From NCBI RefSeq assembly GCF_019802045.1, contig NZ_JAHVHU010000011.1, positions 1-64,000 on the forward strand: DNA of 64,000 bases, written 5' to 3'. The notes beneath the pieces were generated by a model. The model had not been told where the DNA came from, did not search any database, and saw only the letters and a program-made list of their open reading frames with translations. The position numbers were made by a program, and so were the translations under genes. Origin of the DNA: Membranihabitans marinus (GTDB lineage: Bacteria > Bacteroidota > Bacteroidia > Chitinophagales > Saprospiraceae). Of the stretch, positions 8,045 through 17,372 are shown piece by piece; within the stretch, counting starts at the first letter, position 1; each line of letters starts with the position of its first letter.

Positions 8045-10903
8045 ATGATACACTTGGATTTTGATAGCATTGAATCAAAATGGAAAACATATTGGGAGGA
8101 AAACAACATTTATACCGTCTCCAACGACTCCTCCCGCCCAAAATATTACGTATTGGATATGTTCCCCTACCCTTCCGGCGCGGGACTCCATGTCGGTCAC
8201 CCCTTGGGGTACATCGCTTCGGATATTTATGCGCGTCAGAAAAGGATGTCTGGCTACAATGTCCTTCATCCGATTGGTTTTGATTCCTTTGGATTACCAG
8301 CCGAACAATACGCGCTGCAAACCGGCATCCACCCGGCCATCAGTACCAAAAACAATATGGAGCGGTATCGTGAACAACTATCCAACCTGGGATTTTCTTT
8401 CGACTGGAACCGTCAGGTAGCGACCAGTGTTCCGGAATATTACAGATGGACACAGTGGCTGTTCATCAAGTTGTTTTCACATTATTACGACACCGGTCAG
8501 GAAAAAGCCCGCCCAATCGATGAGTTAATTCAATACTTTAGCCAACAAGGAAATGAGAACTGTTCGGCGCACACGGATTATGAAAGCACATTTACAGCCA
8601 AAGAATGGAAAGCTTTTGACGAAAAAACCAAATCAGATATTCTCATGCATTATCGGTTGGCGTATCTCAAAACTGGGTACGTGAATTGGTGCGAAGAACT
8701 GGGAACTGTCCTGGCTAATGACCAGATCAAGGATGGGGTGTCGGAACGCGGGGGCTATCCGGTGGTACGAAAAGCAATGACCCAATGGTATCTTCGGATT
8801 ACAGCGTATGCGGATCGACTACTTCAGGGCTTGAATGACATTGACTGGCCGCAACCGTTAAAAACCATGCAGGAAAACTGGATTGGCAAATCCACCGGTG
8901 CTACGATATATTTTGAATTGATCGGTTCGGATAAATCACTCGAAATCTATACCACACGGCCTGATACCTTGTTTGGCGCTACCTTTATGGTACTGGCCCC
9001 GGAGCATGAATACGTGTCATCCCTGACTACAGCAGAACAAAACAAAGAAGTCGGAGAATATATCGAATATGTTAATAGCCGCTCCGATATCGAACGTATG
9101 GCCGAGAAAAAGGTAACGGGTGTATTCACTGGTTCTTACGCCCGACATCCGTTCTCGGGGGAAAAAATCCCTGTTTATATCAGTGAATATGTGTTGGTCG
9201 ATTACGGTACCGGAGCCATCATGGCCGTTCCGGCTGATGACGAGCGCGACCATGCTTTTGCTACGAAATATAACATACCGATTATTGAGGTAGTGGATCG
9301 CTCTGAATATCCGGATGCCAGCCGGGAGGATAAAGTTGGTAAAATGATCAATTCTTCAATTATTAACGGTATGGAAGTCCGAGAAGCCATTCCTTTCATT
9401 ATAGAACAATTGGAGCAACGTGGAATCGGACATTTGAAGGTCAATTACCGATTGCGGGATGCCAACTTCAGCCGACAACGATACTGGGGCGAACCCATAC
9501 CCATTATTTATGATAAAAACAATATCCCCAGAACGGTCCCACTGGATGAGCTTCCGGTTGAGCTGCCGGATACGGACGATTTTCGACCAGCTACCAATGG
9601 CCGGTCACCGCTCGCCAAACTGGATGACTGGGTTCAGTATGATAAAAATCATACCCGGGAGACCGATACCATGCCGGCCGTAGCCGGTTCGAGCTGGTAT
9701 TACCTCAGATACATGGACCCCCACAATGAAAATGCGCTGGCCAGTCCGGAAGCGATTGCATATTGGCAAAACGTAGACCTCTACGTTGGTGGCGCTGAAC
9801 ATGCCGTAGCCCATTTGATGTATGCCCGGTTTATGCATATGACCCTGCATGATTTGGATTACGTGCCCACGTCCGAACCATTCGAGAAATTAATCAACCA
9901 GGGAAAAATTCAGGGTACCATAGAATCGATACTTCTCAAAAAAAACACAACCGGCACGCAGGAATTTTATTCCGCCGATCTCGTGGAAGAAGACCAACTT
10001 GACCAATATGCCAAAATTCCAGTTTTGGTTGATTTCGTATCAGACTACGGTCAGGAAAACAGCTATCTCAGTAAAAAAGGACTGGATCAGTACACGGATT
10101 GGGCGCCTGACTTTAAAAACGCCACCTTTTACGGTACCGGAGGCACCTATCAGAATGGCCAAGTAACAGACGGCGACGAGGAATCGGTGGTCATCCGGAC
10201 CATTTCCGAACAAGGTAAAATGTCCAAATCCAAGTACAACGTCATCAATCCGGATGACATTATCAGTCAATACGGGGCAGATTGCTTCCGCATGTATGAG
10301 ATGTTTTTGGGGCCTATCGAGCAGGACAAACCCTGGGATACCAACGGTATCGAAGGCGTCTTTAAATTTATTCGTAGAATATGGTCCTTATTCACTGATG
10401 AGGCAGACCACATTTCTCTATCTACCGACGAGCCCTCCAAAGCAGAATGGAAGATTCTTCACACGGCCATCAAAAAAGTAGAAGAGGATTCCGCGCGATT
10501 TTCATTCAACACCTGCATTAGCGCGATGATGGTGGCTGTAAACGACCTAAAAAAAGCACGCTGCAATAAAGTACAAATTTTAAACCCATTGACCCGACTA
10601 ATCGCACCCTTTGCTCCCTTTCTGGCTGAAGAATTGTGGGAAATGCTGGGTGAATCTCCCAGCGTTCATCAAGCTAAAATGCCGGTCTCGGAGGAGAAGT
10701 ATCTGGTTGATGATGAAGTAGAATATCCACTTTGCATCAATGGAAAGAAAAGAGCCACCGCATACTTCGACACCGGTCTGGATAAAAAAGAACTGGAAGA
10801 AGCGGCATTACATGCACCGGAACTGCAAAAGTGGCTGGAAGGGAAATCGGTTGTAAAAGTCATCGTCGTGCCTGGAAGAATGATTAATTTCGTTGTCAAA
10901 TAA
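8045..10903 (+). CDS. leuS: Leucyl-tRNA synthetase
   Basis: This 952-residue class I aminoacyl-tRNA synthetase charges tRNA-Leu. The HIGH-type motif (HVGHPLGY) is near residue 49 and the KMSKS motif (KMSKSKYN) near residue 725. A CP1 editing domain lies between them with the conserved threonine-rich segment YTTRPDTLFGATF. The protein is longer than the E. coli enzyme because of inserts, including a charged stretch near residues 155-200 and one near 620-690. Such inserts occur in Bacteroidota enzymes. The dipeptidase gene starts 7 bases after its stop, suggesting co-transcription. Confidence 0.97.
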   Translation: MIHLDFDSIESKWKTYWEENNIYTVSNDSSRPKYYVLDMFPYPSGAGLHVGHPLGYIASDIYARQKRMSGYNVLHPIGFDSFGLPAEQYALQTGIHPAISTKNNMERYREQLSNLGFSFDWNRQVATSVPEYYRWTQWLFIKLFSHYYDTGQEKARPIDELIQYFSQQGNENCSAHTDYESTFTAKEWKAFDEKTKSDILMHYRLAYLKTGYVNWCEELGTVLANDQIKDGVSERGGYPVVRKAMTQWYLRITAYADRLLQGLNDIDWPQPLKTMQENWIGKSTGATIYFELIGSDKSLEIYTTRPDTLFGATFMVLAPEHEYVSSLTTAEQNKEVGEYIEYVNSRSDIERMAEKKVTGVFTGSYARHPFSGEKIPVYISEYVLVDYGTGAIMAVPADDERDHAFATKYNIPIIEVVDRSEYPDASREDKVGKMINSSIINGMEVREAIPFIIEQLEQRGIGHLKVNYRLRDANFSRQRYWGEPIPIIYDKNNIPRTVPLDELPVELPDTDDFRPATNGRSPLAKLDDWVQYDKNHTRETDTMPAVAGSSWYYLRYMDPHNENALASPEAIAYWQNVDLYVGGAEHAVAHLMYARFMHMTLHDLDYVPTSEPFEKLINQGKIQGTIESILLKKNTTGTQEFYSADLVEEDQLDQYAKIPVLVDFVSDYGQENSYLSKKGLDQYTDWAPDFKNATFYGTGGTYQNGQVTDGDEESVVIRTISEQGKMSKSKYNVINPDDIISQYGADCFRMYEMFLGPIEQDKPWDTNGIEGVFKFIRRIWSLFTDEADHISLSTDEPSKAEWKILHTAIKKVEEDSARFSFNTCISAMMVAVNDLKKARCNKVQILNPLTRLIAPFAPFLAEELWEMLGESPSVHQAKMPVSEEKYLVDDEVEYPLCINGKKRATAYFDTGLDKKELEEAALHAPELQKWLEGKSVVKVIVVPGRMINFVVK

Positions 10904-10910
10904 TCATGTT

Positions 10911-12170
10911 ATGAAACTGCACCATATCCAAATCTACAGTGCCGTACTACTTGGCTTGAGTTTACTTTTTGCCTGTCATCCAAAAATGAGCTCTCCACGC
11001 CAGCACAATGGTCACTCGGCTTCCAAGCAAGCCAAGGCCATCGCACACGGTGTGATCATTACAGATGGCCATATTGACTTTCCATACCATTTCAGGGCAA
11101 ATTATGGTGAAATCAATGCAAATAATAAAGATGTAGCCATCCATTCACCACGGGGAGAATTTGATTATACCCGGTCCAAGACCGGTGGATTGGATGCGCC
11201 GTTTATGAGCATCTATATTCCGGCCAGCTACCAGGAGACTGGCGGAGCAAAGGAGTTGGCGGATTCACTCATTGATTTTGTGGAATACATCATCTCAAAT
11301 TATCCGGAAAAATATGGATCCGGGCGCTCTACGCAAGAAATCAATAAAAATTTTGAAAAGGGCTTGATTTCGCTGCCTATGGGGATGGAAAATGGCGCAC
11401 CCATTGGCAGTGACCTCGACCTGGTGAATTATTTTTATGATCGTGGAATCCGTTACATCACCTTGACACACAGTAAATGGAATCAGATCTGCGATTCATC
11501 CTACGATCCGGAACGAAAATGGAATGGACTCAGTCCTTTTGGTTACCGTGTGGTGCGTCGAATGAACAACACCGGGATTATGGTGGATGTGTCCCACATT
11601 TCTGACAGTGCCTTTTACCAGGTGATGAGGGTCACCAGGACACCGGTAATAGCATCACATTCTTCATGCAGGCACTTCACACCTGGTTTTGAACGAAATA
11701 TGAGTGACGATATGATCCGGAAAATGAAGGAAAATGGCGGGGTGATTCAAGTGAATTTTGGTTCCAATTTTCTCGACAATCAGATTACCAAAAACCGGGA
11801 AGATTACCAGGCCAAGTGGAGGCAATATCAAGAAGATAACAACATCACTCCAGGAGATCCCAACTTCAAAAAGGAAGAAAAGAAGTTCAGAAAAACATAT
11901 GATGCACCGCGCTACTCGGATCTGGCCAAAGTAGCAGATCACATTGACCACATTGTACGGATAGCCGGAATAGACCACGTTGGTCTGGGATCCGATTTTG
12001 ATGGCGTGGGAGATTCTTTGCCCGAAGGATTGAAAAATGTATCTCAGTTTCCGAATCTGATCGATGAATTATTGGATCGGGGCTACTCCCGGGAGGACAT
12101 CGAAAAGATTTGTTACAAAAATGTATGGCGGGTCTGGAACGCCGTACAAACATATGCAGAAAACCACTAA
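10911..12170 (+). CDS. Membrane dipeptidase (peptidase family M19), lipoprotein
   Basis: The start at 10911 gives a signal peptide ending in a lipobox (SLLFAC), so the mature protein should be lipid-anchored at the cell envelope; a start at 10893 would overlap leuS. Metal ligands typical of renal-dipeptidase-like zinc enzymes are visible: DGHIDFPYHF near residue 50, the glutamate in GMENGAPIG, histidines in MVDVSHISD and IASHSS, and the aspartate in HVGLGSDFDG. The family hydrolyses dipeptides, including D-residue-containing ones. It is probably transcribed with leuS and the downstream aminotransferase. Confidence 0.92.
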   Translation: MKLHHIQIYSAVLLGLSLLFACHPKMSSPRQHNGHSASKQAKAIAHGVIITDGHIDFPYHFRANYGEINANNKDVAIHSPRGEFDYTRSKTGGLDAPFMSIYIPASYQETGGAKELADSLIDFVEYIISNYPEKYGSGRSTQEINKNFEKGLISLPMGMENGAPIGSDLDLVNYFYDRGIRYITLTHSKWNQICDSSYDPERKWNGLSPFGYRVVRRMNNTGIMVDVSHISDSAFYQVMRVTRTPVIASHSSCRHFTPGFERNMSDDMIRKMKENGGVIQVNFGSNFLDNQITKNREDYQAKWRQYQEDNNITPGDPNFKKEEKKFRKTYDAPRYSDLAKVADHIDHIVRIAGIDHVGLGSDFDGVGDSLPEGLKNVSQFPNLIDELLDRGYSREDIEKICYKNVWRVWNAVQTYAENH

Positions 12171-12173
12171 TTT

Positions 12174-13331
12174 ATGATCAGTACCCAGCGACAATTTTTT
12201 GAATTACCGGACGATGAGACCTATTTGAATGCCGCATATATGACCCCCACGCCGATGGTGGTGGCGGAAGCCGGAGAAAAAGGGATCCGGCAGAAAATGA
12301 ACCCAACTTCGATTGGAAAAGAAGCCTTTTTTAGTACACCCGATGAAGTAAGAAGTTTATTTTCCCAACTGATCAACAACCCCGAACCGAATCGGATCGC
12401 TCTTTTTCCTTCCGTTTCCTACGGGATGGCGAATGTGGTCAAAAATATTAAACCAGGTTATGGGAATGAAGTATTGATCGTCGAAGACCAATTTCCATCA
12501 GCAGTGTTCCCGTGGCATCAGCCAGACAGCCATCACAATGTAAAAACCATTCCCCTACCAGATCTCTATAAGAACAGGGGCGAACGGCTGACCGATTCGA
12601 TCATTGATGCCATCCGGGATCAAACTGCTGCGGTATGCATAGGGACAGTTCTGTGGACGGACGGGACCAGGTACCACCTGAAACGCATAGCAGAGAAGTG
12701 CCAACAACATGGTACGCTGTTAATTCTGGATGGAACACAGTCTATTGGTGCCCTGAAATTTGATCTGCAGGAAATAAAACCAGACGCGCTCATCTGCGCC
12801 GGATACAAGTGGCTGATGGGCCCCTATGGTATGACCGTGGGATACTTCGGTCCTGCTTTTGACGAAGGAAATCCCATTGAAGAAAATTGGATCAACCGAC
12901 AAAACAGCAAAGATTTTACGAGACTCACCCAATACGAGGAGAAATACGGCCCAAATGCTCAGCGGTACAACAGTGGTCAATACAGCAATTTTATTCACAT
13001 TGCTATGTTGCGAAAAAGTCTGGAATTGATTCTGGAGTGGAAGGTGGACATTATCCAGGGATATTGCGATTATCTGACGGCAGAATTGTTTGATACGATC
13101 ACTAAAAGCAAGTCCTACTGGATCGAAAAAGACCCCAACTATCGGAGCAGCCACATCGTGGGCATCCACTTGCTCAAAACGGAATTAAAAGAAAAACTGG
13201 AAAGAACTTTTGCCGATAAAAACATCCACGTCTCCATGCGTTCGGATTGTGTAAGGGTATCTCCGCATCTTTACAACACCAAGAAGGATATGTACCAATT
13301 CATGGATGTCATCCTGGGTTTGGATTCGTGA
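12174..13331 (+). CDS. Class V aminotransferase-fold PLP enzyme
   Basis: The 385-residue protein has the layout of the cysteine desulfurase / isopenicillin-N epimerase group. ILDGTQSIGALKFDL carries the PLP-binding aspartate region. CAGYKWLMGPYG carries the Schiff-base lysine near residue 212. It starts 3 bases after the dipeptidase stop, so translation may be coupled. A cysteine positioned as in IscS/SufS is not obvious, so a desulfurase role should not be assumed. The substrate is unknown; kynureninase- or epimerase-like chemistry is equally possible. Confidence 0.85.
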   Translation: MISTQRQFFELPDDETYLNAAYMTPTPMVVAEAGEKGIRQKMNPTSIGKEAFFSTPDEVRSLFSQLINNPEPNRIALFPSVSYGMANVVKNIKPGYGNEVLIVEDQFPSAVFPWHQPDSHHNVKTIPLPDLYKNRGERLTDSIIDAIRDQTAAVCIGTVLWTDGTRYHLKRIAEKCQQHGTLLILDGTQSIGALKFDLQEIKPDALICAGYKWLMGPYGMTVGYFGPAFDEGNPIEENWINRQNSKDFTRLTQYEEKYGPNAQRYNSGQYSNFIHIAMLRKSLELILEWKVDIIQGYCDYLTAELFDTITKSKSYWIEKDPNYRSSHIVGIHLLKTELKEKLERTFADKNIHVSMRSDCVRVSPHLYNTKKDMYQFMDVILGLDS

Positions 13332-13479
13332 TGGCATATTTATCGGATGGAATATCCTCAGAAAGCGACTTCGCATAGCGGGCCAATTTTCTAAATATAC
13401 GATGACCGGAACAAAAAAAACGGACGCAACATCTAAAAATAATCATCATTTTAAAATAATTGCTGCAATCATCATTGAT

Positions 13480-14595
13480 ATGTTGACGACTCGTGAAATA
13501 AAGACCATTGAAGAATTCCGGAAATTGCGTGATCAGGGCGAACCCATGACAAATCTTGCGTTCCACAATATGGATCTGAGCAACATAGCGCACGAACTTT
13601 TGCAAGCTAACATCAGAGATTCACTTTTTCTGGGGTGTACGCTGGAAAATTCCATGGTATGTGCTCTACAGCATAAAAATTACATCTTTCCTACTTTGGA
13701 TGTACCCTACGATGTCTACCCCAATAAACTGTACCGCGCTGACGATCTTTACGCAGGTTTTTCTCCTGAAAATCCGACATCTTTCCACGATACACCAGAC
13801 CAGGTTATTTTCCGGCATTTCATAAAAACCGGAAAGTATACGACAGATCTTAAGGAATCTCTTGCCCGGGCACTGCACGACCAGTCCATAACAAATGCAT
13901 TGGAAGACTTCGTGATCCATTACGATCCCAAATCCATTATTGCGATCATGGGCGGTCACCAATTGCTTCGAACCAGCAGACAATATCGAAAAATCGTCTG
14001 GTTGGCCAAACACCTGACCGAGCAAGGGAAGCTGATGGCTTCCGGCGGTGGTCCGGGTGCAATGGAAGCCACACACCTGGGTGCCTGGCTCGCCGGCACC
14101 GAAGATAAGGATGTATTGAGAGCATTGGAGATCCTGTCCCAAGCGCCCTCCTATGAGGACAGCAACTGGTTGACATCCGCCTTCCAGGTAATCCATTCCA
14201 TTGACGGAGGAAAAAAATACAGCCTGGGCATTCCGACCTGGCTCTATGGTCATGAACCACCCACGCCCTTTGCCAGTCACATCGCGAAATATTTTACGAA
14301 CAGCATCCGGGAAGACGGATTGCTTGCCTTGGCAAAAGGAGGAATCGTCTTTACGCCGGGACGTGCCGGAACCACGCAGGAAGTTTTTCAAGAGGTGACT
14401 CAAAATCATTACCTCACCCTGGAGTACGCCAGTCCGATGATCTTTATGGGGCGAACTTTTTGGGCCCGGGACTGGCCGGTATACCCATTGCTCTATCAGT
14501 TGAGTTATGAAGGAAAATTGAAAAACCTCGACCTCGGTATTTATGATACCATCGAAGAAATAGTAGCGCATCTCCAAAGGTTTTATGAAAAATAG
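13480..14595 (+). CDS. LOG-family-like Rossmann-fold nucleotide-binding protein
   Basis: The frame is open from 13306, but that start lies inside the previous gene; the ATG at 13480 (371 residues) is preferred. Hallmarks of the LOG/lysine-decarboxylase-like fold are a glycine-rich segment MASGGGPGAMEATHLG near residue 187 and PGRAGTTQEVFQE near residue 292, a variant of the PGGxGTxxE motif. LOG proteins cleave the phosphoribosyl group from cytokinin-type nucleotides. This protein is about twice the usual LOG length, with an N-terminal extension of about 150 residues, so its substrate may differ. Confidence 0.75.
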   Translation: MLTTREIKTIEEFRKLRDQGEPMTNLAFHNMDLSNIAHELLQANIRDSLFLGCTLENSMVCALQHKNYIFPTLDVPYDVYPNKLYRADDLYAGFSPENPTSFHDTPDQVIFRHFIKTGKYTTDLKESLARALHDQSITNALEDFVIHYDPKSIIAIMGGHQLLRTSRQYRKIVWLAKHLTEQGKLMASGGGPGAMEATHLGAWLAGTEDKDVLRALEILSQAPSYEDSNWLTSAFQVIHSIDGGKKYSLGIPTWLYGHEPPTPFASHIAKYFTNSIREDGLLALAKGGIVFTPGRAGTTQEVFQEVTQNHYLTLEYASPMIFMGRTFWARDWPVYPLLYQLSYEGKLKNLDLGIYDTIEEIVAHLQRFYEK

Positions 14596-14603
14596 AATTT
14601 CTA

Positions 14604-14938
14604 ACCACAAAGTTCACCAAGAAACACTTTGGCAGCCACTCTGTGTATTTAGTACCTACTTTGGGGTGCGGATATGGAATCTCGTACATGTTCATAAGAA
14701 ATATTCTCTTTTTCAGAATTCCCCCAAAATTTGTTGAATATGAGTACAACAGACTGCCATACCATCGTGAAATCCACCTTATTAGAGACGAAATATGAAC
14801 CTGTCATCTCCATGGGATCCAATAAATCTGATGACATTTTCCAGGTTCTAACGACCCTGGCTATGAGCTGTCGCCCGCAAGTCGGGCTTTTGTTCTATAA
14901 AGATGATATCTACACCCCTACTTTGTGAACTTGGTGGT
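14604..14938. repeat. Intergenic segment bounded by an 18-bp inverted repeat
   Basis: The left end ACCACAAAGTTCACCAAG (14604-14621) and the reverse complement of the right end, ACCACCAAGTTCACAAAG (14921-14938), match at 16 of 18 positions. The 335-bp segment lies between two genes and encloses an intrinsic terminator. The right end is inside the last codons of the CPBP-type gene and supplies its C-terminal HQVHKVGV. CACAAAG-type motifs recur in Bacteroidota intergenic DNA, so a dispersed repeat is likely. No transposase is present. Confidence 0.55.
14873..14891 (+). terminator. Rho-independent terminator without an obvious gene
   Basis: A GCCCG stem, CAAGT loop and CGGGC stem are followed at once by TTTT. 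The nearest plus-strand gene ends about 280 bases upstream (14595), so this either ends a long 3' untranslated region or a small RNA starting around 14.7 kb. It faces the convergent CPBP-type gene. Confidence 0.6.
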
Positions 14939-15557
14939 GCTCTTCGACAGCTGGATCGAGCTCTCCCCATTCTATTTTTTCTCTCATTTCGAATTCTTCA
15001 TATAGCAGAAAAATGGATGTGAAGGCAACAATAAGAGCCGTGATAATAATAATTATCATTGGTGCGATGCCTCCATAATATTCTGTATAAGAAAGCTCAA
15101 TTTTCATCTCAGGACCCAAGAAATAACTGGCAACACTTGGAATGAAATTATTCACAAAATGGATTAGGATGCATAGAAACAAATTTTTTGTCCTATAATA
15201 CACCCATCCCATAAATACACCTCCAACCATGGCTGTAATAAATTGCCATGGATTCATATGTACGAGACCAAAAAGAAAAGAGGAATATAAAATAGCTTTC
15301 TTTGGAGAATACAAGCGAAGGAAACCATCCAGACTGAAAGAACTCCTACCTGTTTTACTTTTTCTCACCCCATACGCCCACCAGAACACCATTCCGTTTA
15401 CAAAAACATAGGCTATCAAAAAAGCAAGCTGATCATCTAAAAATTTGTAGGCTATTATTCCAATAGGAATTGTAACAATAAGAAGCAAAAGATTAACCCC
15501 AAGAATCACCCAACTCTCTCTTATAGTAGGATAGGCTTGTTGCTTTGCATCAGACAT
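14910..15557 (-). CDS. CPBP-family membrane protein lacking the catalytic EExxxR motif
   Basis: The 215-residue protein matches CPBP (CAAX protease/bacteriocin-processing, Abi) proteins. YSPKKAILYSSFLFGLVHMN corresponds to the motif with the first histidine, and CILIHFVNNF to the third motif. In relatives the LDGFL..YSP segment is directly preceded by EExxFRG on a membrane helix. Here KTGRSSFS runs straight into LDGFLRLYSP, so about 80-100 residues including the catalytic glutamates appear deleted in frame. Membrane segments are visible near residues 17-37, 43-62, 85-125 and 165-190. Proteolytic activity is unlikely. The C-terminus reads into a repeat end. Confidence 0.8.
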   Translation of the reverse strand: MSDAKQQAYPTIRESWVILGVNLLLLIVTIPIGIIAYKFLDDQLAFLIAYVFVNGMVFWWAYGVRKSKTGRSSFSLDGFLRLYSPKKAILYSSFLFGLVHMNPWQFITAMVGGVFMGWVYYRTKNLFLCILIHFVNNFIPSVASYFLGPEMKIELSYTEYYGGIAPMIIIIITALIVAFTSIFLLYEEFEMREKIEWGELDPAVEEHHQVHKVGV

Positions 15558-15785
15558 CTGTAATTAATTATAAGCGTAGATGAATAAATATACTAATATT
15601 CATTCACACACCTACAATATAACACAAATATTATTTGTAAATAACATTATTCCATAGAATATAGCAACTCCAAAAGTGATCAGCGAAAGGGTAAAAGAAC
15701 CTATAATTTTTTATGCCTTATGAAATTTTCATAAACTCCGTGGATCTATTTCGGTTGTTTTCCATGGGGTGTCTCCCGCTATAAA

Positions 15786-16472
15786 TTACTTAACTGCCTT
15801 GGTTATTTCTCGTTTTCCCGGCGGACCGGGCAATGGGATGACTTCAAATCCCACTTCCCGGAGATTGCGTTTCACAGATCCTTTGGAACAATAGGAAATC
15901 CATGCGCCTCCCCGCCTCAATAGATCAAAGCACTGCCCCAGGGCCTCAATACCCCAGAGTTCGGGTTGAGCACCGGGTGCAAAAGCATCATAAAAGATCA
16001 GATCATAAGTTCCAGATCCCGGAACAGATTGATCGGGAAAAGCACCCTTAATCTTATGCAAGGCAAAATAGGGATCGATCTCCACATCTTCATTCCACGC
16101 CGACTGGTGCAGATCCAGCCAGCGATTTCGTTCGTCCGCTCGTTGGTCCGGCATCGCCATTTCAGCAATCACATCCAATTCCACCGGATAAAGTTCGACA
16201 GCTACATAATGAACCGGAATCTTAGAACGACGAGCAGCTTCACGAACCAATGCGGCGTTCAACCCACTCCCAAATCCCATCTCAAAGATCGAGATCTCTT
16301 GGGCGGAACCCTGCAGAACCGGCACCAAACCATGTTGTATAAAAATGTGCTGACTTTCTGTCCATGCGCCATGTCGTGAATGATATAGTTCGTCAAGTAC
16401 CGAATGATTGAGCGTAGAAGACCCGTCCGAGGTGGATTGAATGGTGGGGCGATGATATTTGGATTGTTCCAT
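15786..16472 (-). CDS. mnmD: tRNA 5-methylaminomethyl-2-thiouridine methyltransferase (MnmD type)
   Basis: From the ATG at 16472 the product is 228 residues and corresponds to the N-terminal methyltransferase half of MnmC (DUF752). It has the SAM-binding motif IFEMGFGSGLNAALV and the active-site stretch DLIFYDAFAPGAQPELW, ending in the typical GPPGKREITKA. The FAD oxidase half of MnmC is absent, as in stand-alone MnmD proteins, which methylate the wobble uridine. A frame open to 16553 was rejected because a -7 box at 16497-16504 lies inside it and just before the chosen ATG. Confidence 0.9.
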   Translation of the reverse strand: MEQSKYHRPTIQSTSDGSSTLNHSVLDELYHSRHGAWTESQHIFIQHGLVPVLQGSAQEISIFEMGFGSGLNAALVREAARRSKIPVHYVAVELYPVELDVIAEMAMPDQRADERNRWLDLHQSAWNEDVEIDPYFALHKIKGAFPDQSVPGSGTYDLIFYDAFAPGAQPELWGIEALGQCFDLLRRGGAWISYCSKGSVKRNLREVGFEVIPLPGPPGKREITKAVK

Positions 16473-16496
16473 ATTGGATGATCTCTTTATTAAATG

Positions 16497-16504
16497 CAAA
16501 AATA
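16497..16504 (-). promoter_or_regulatory. -7 box for mnmD
   Basis: The minus strand reads TATTTTTG, a match to TAnnTTTG, 25 bases before the ATG at 16472. It supports that start. No -33 element was found. Confidence 0.4.
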
Positions 16505-16590
16505 TCAATTTCTCTTTGAAACATAGCGTTGTGTTCTTTTCCGAAAGCACCATTCCTCGGTTATCTCACCGTATATCCGTATAACAGGAG

Positions 16591-16625
16591 TGGCCTGACA
16601 CCTTGTGAAACAAGATATCAGGCCA
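16591..16625. repeat. Strong two-part hairpin between osmC-like gene and mnmD
   Basis: TGGCCTGA pairs with TCAGGCCA, then after a symmetric 3x3 internal loop CTTGT pairs with ACAAG around a GAA loop. It follows the OsmC-like gene's stop by about 50 bases on the minus strand. Neither side has a T-run, so it is a structured 3' end or repeat rather than a clear intrinsic terminator. Confidence 0.55.
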
Positions 16626-16677
16626 GTTCCTAACGTCATAAAATCATCAATCGTACTGCTCCTTCAATGCCAATGCA

Positions 16678-17127
16678 TCAGGCGGTTACCGCGGCACCCA
16701 CGACCAGCTTCACCGGTGTAGGATTCAACAGGTTGTCATTCACAGGGCATCGTGATTCGACCGTTTCTGTCCATATTTTCAATTGTTCCTGCGTGGCGTC
16801 GGATTCCGGAATAAGCCGGACCCGAATTTCCTGATAACCAGGTCGGTTGACGGTCGGCTTTCCGAACACCTTCGAGGGATCGAGATCGCCTTCGATATCA
16901 ATTTCCAGGGACCGCAGATCAATATCCAGCTCCTTAGCTACGATGTGCCCCATAACATTGAGACAACCGGCATAGGCAGCTAATAAAAATTCGACTGGAT
17001 TGGCTGCCTGATCGGTTCCTCCGAGTTCTTCGGGCTCATCTACGATCAATTGGAAATGGCGGGCATTCGCTACAAAACGGGTCGCATTCTCGTTTCGACC
17101 CTTCACTGAAAATGTTAAGTTTGACAT
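16678..17127 (-). CDS. OsmC/Ohr-family protein
   Basis: The 149-residue product (ATG at 17127; an upstream start at 17190 has no support) has the OsmC fold signature. The two redox cysteines are in AYAGCLNVMGH and ESRCPVNDN, the positions used by thiol-dependent peroxidases that reduce organic hydroperoxides. It lies downstream of, and on the same strand as, the sulfate-assimilation operon. The 245-base gap suggests separate transcription. A role in thiol or peroxide homeostasis is inferred from the family. Confidence 0.9.
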   Translation of the reverse strand: MSNLTFSVKGRNENATRFVANARHFQLIVDEPEELGGTDQAANPVEFLLAAYAGCLNVMGHIVAKELDIDLRSLEIDIEGDLDPSKVFGKPTVNRPGYQEIRVRLIPESDATQEQLKIWTETVESRCPVNDNLLNPTPVKLVVGAAVTA

Positions 17128-17372
17128 GGTTTGTTTAATTTTAAATAGTGAGTTATAAAAATTTAATTGGTTTGAAAAAATGGACTGCATTCATCGATGA
17201 AGCAAACATTTTATTCTTGAAATATTATAGTTTTGAAATAAGTGTCCCAGGCCATGCAGATTTAGCAATGGCGGATTCCTCTTCATAAATATGGTGATCA
17301 TTTTACCTTGAACCAGCTGCTACCCAACTGCAAGACCGTATTACATGGTTTTCTTTTTAAAAACTTATGGAT

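Noticed and set aside
13666-14610. A 314-codon minus-strand frame opposite the LOG-like gene
   Set aside because: It is the mirror of a well-supported gene, has no recognisable motif and shows the typical biased composition of a shadow frame.
14731-14928. Small plus-strand protein gene
   Set aside because: The frame reads through an intrinsic terminator and into an inverted-repeat end; no motif is seen.
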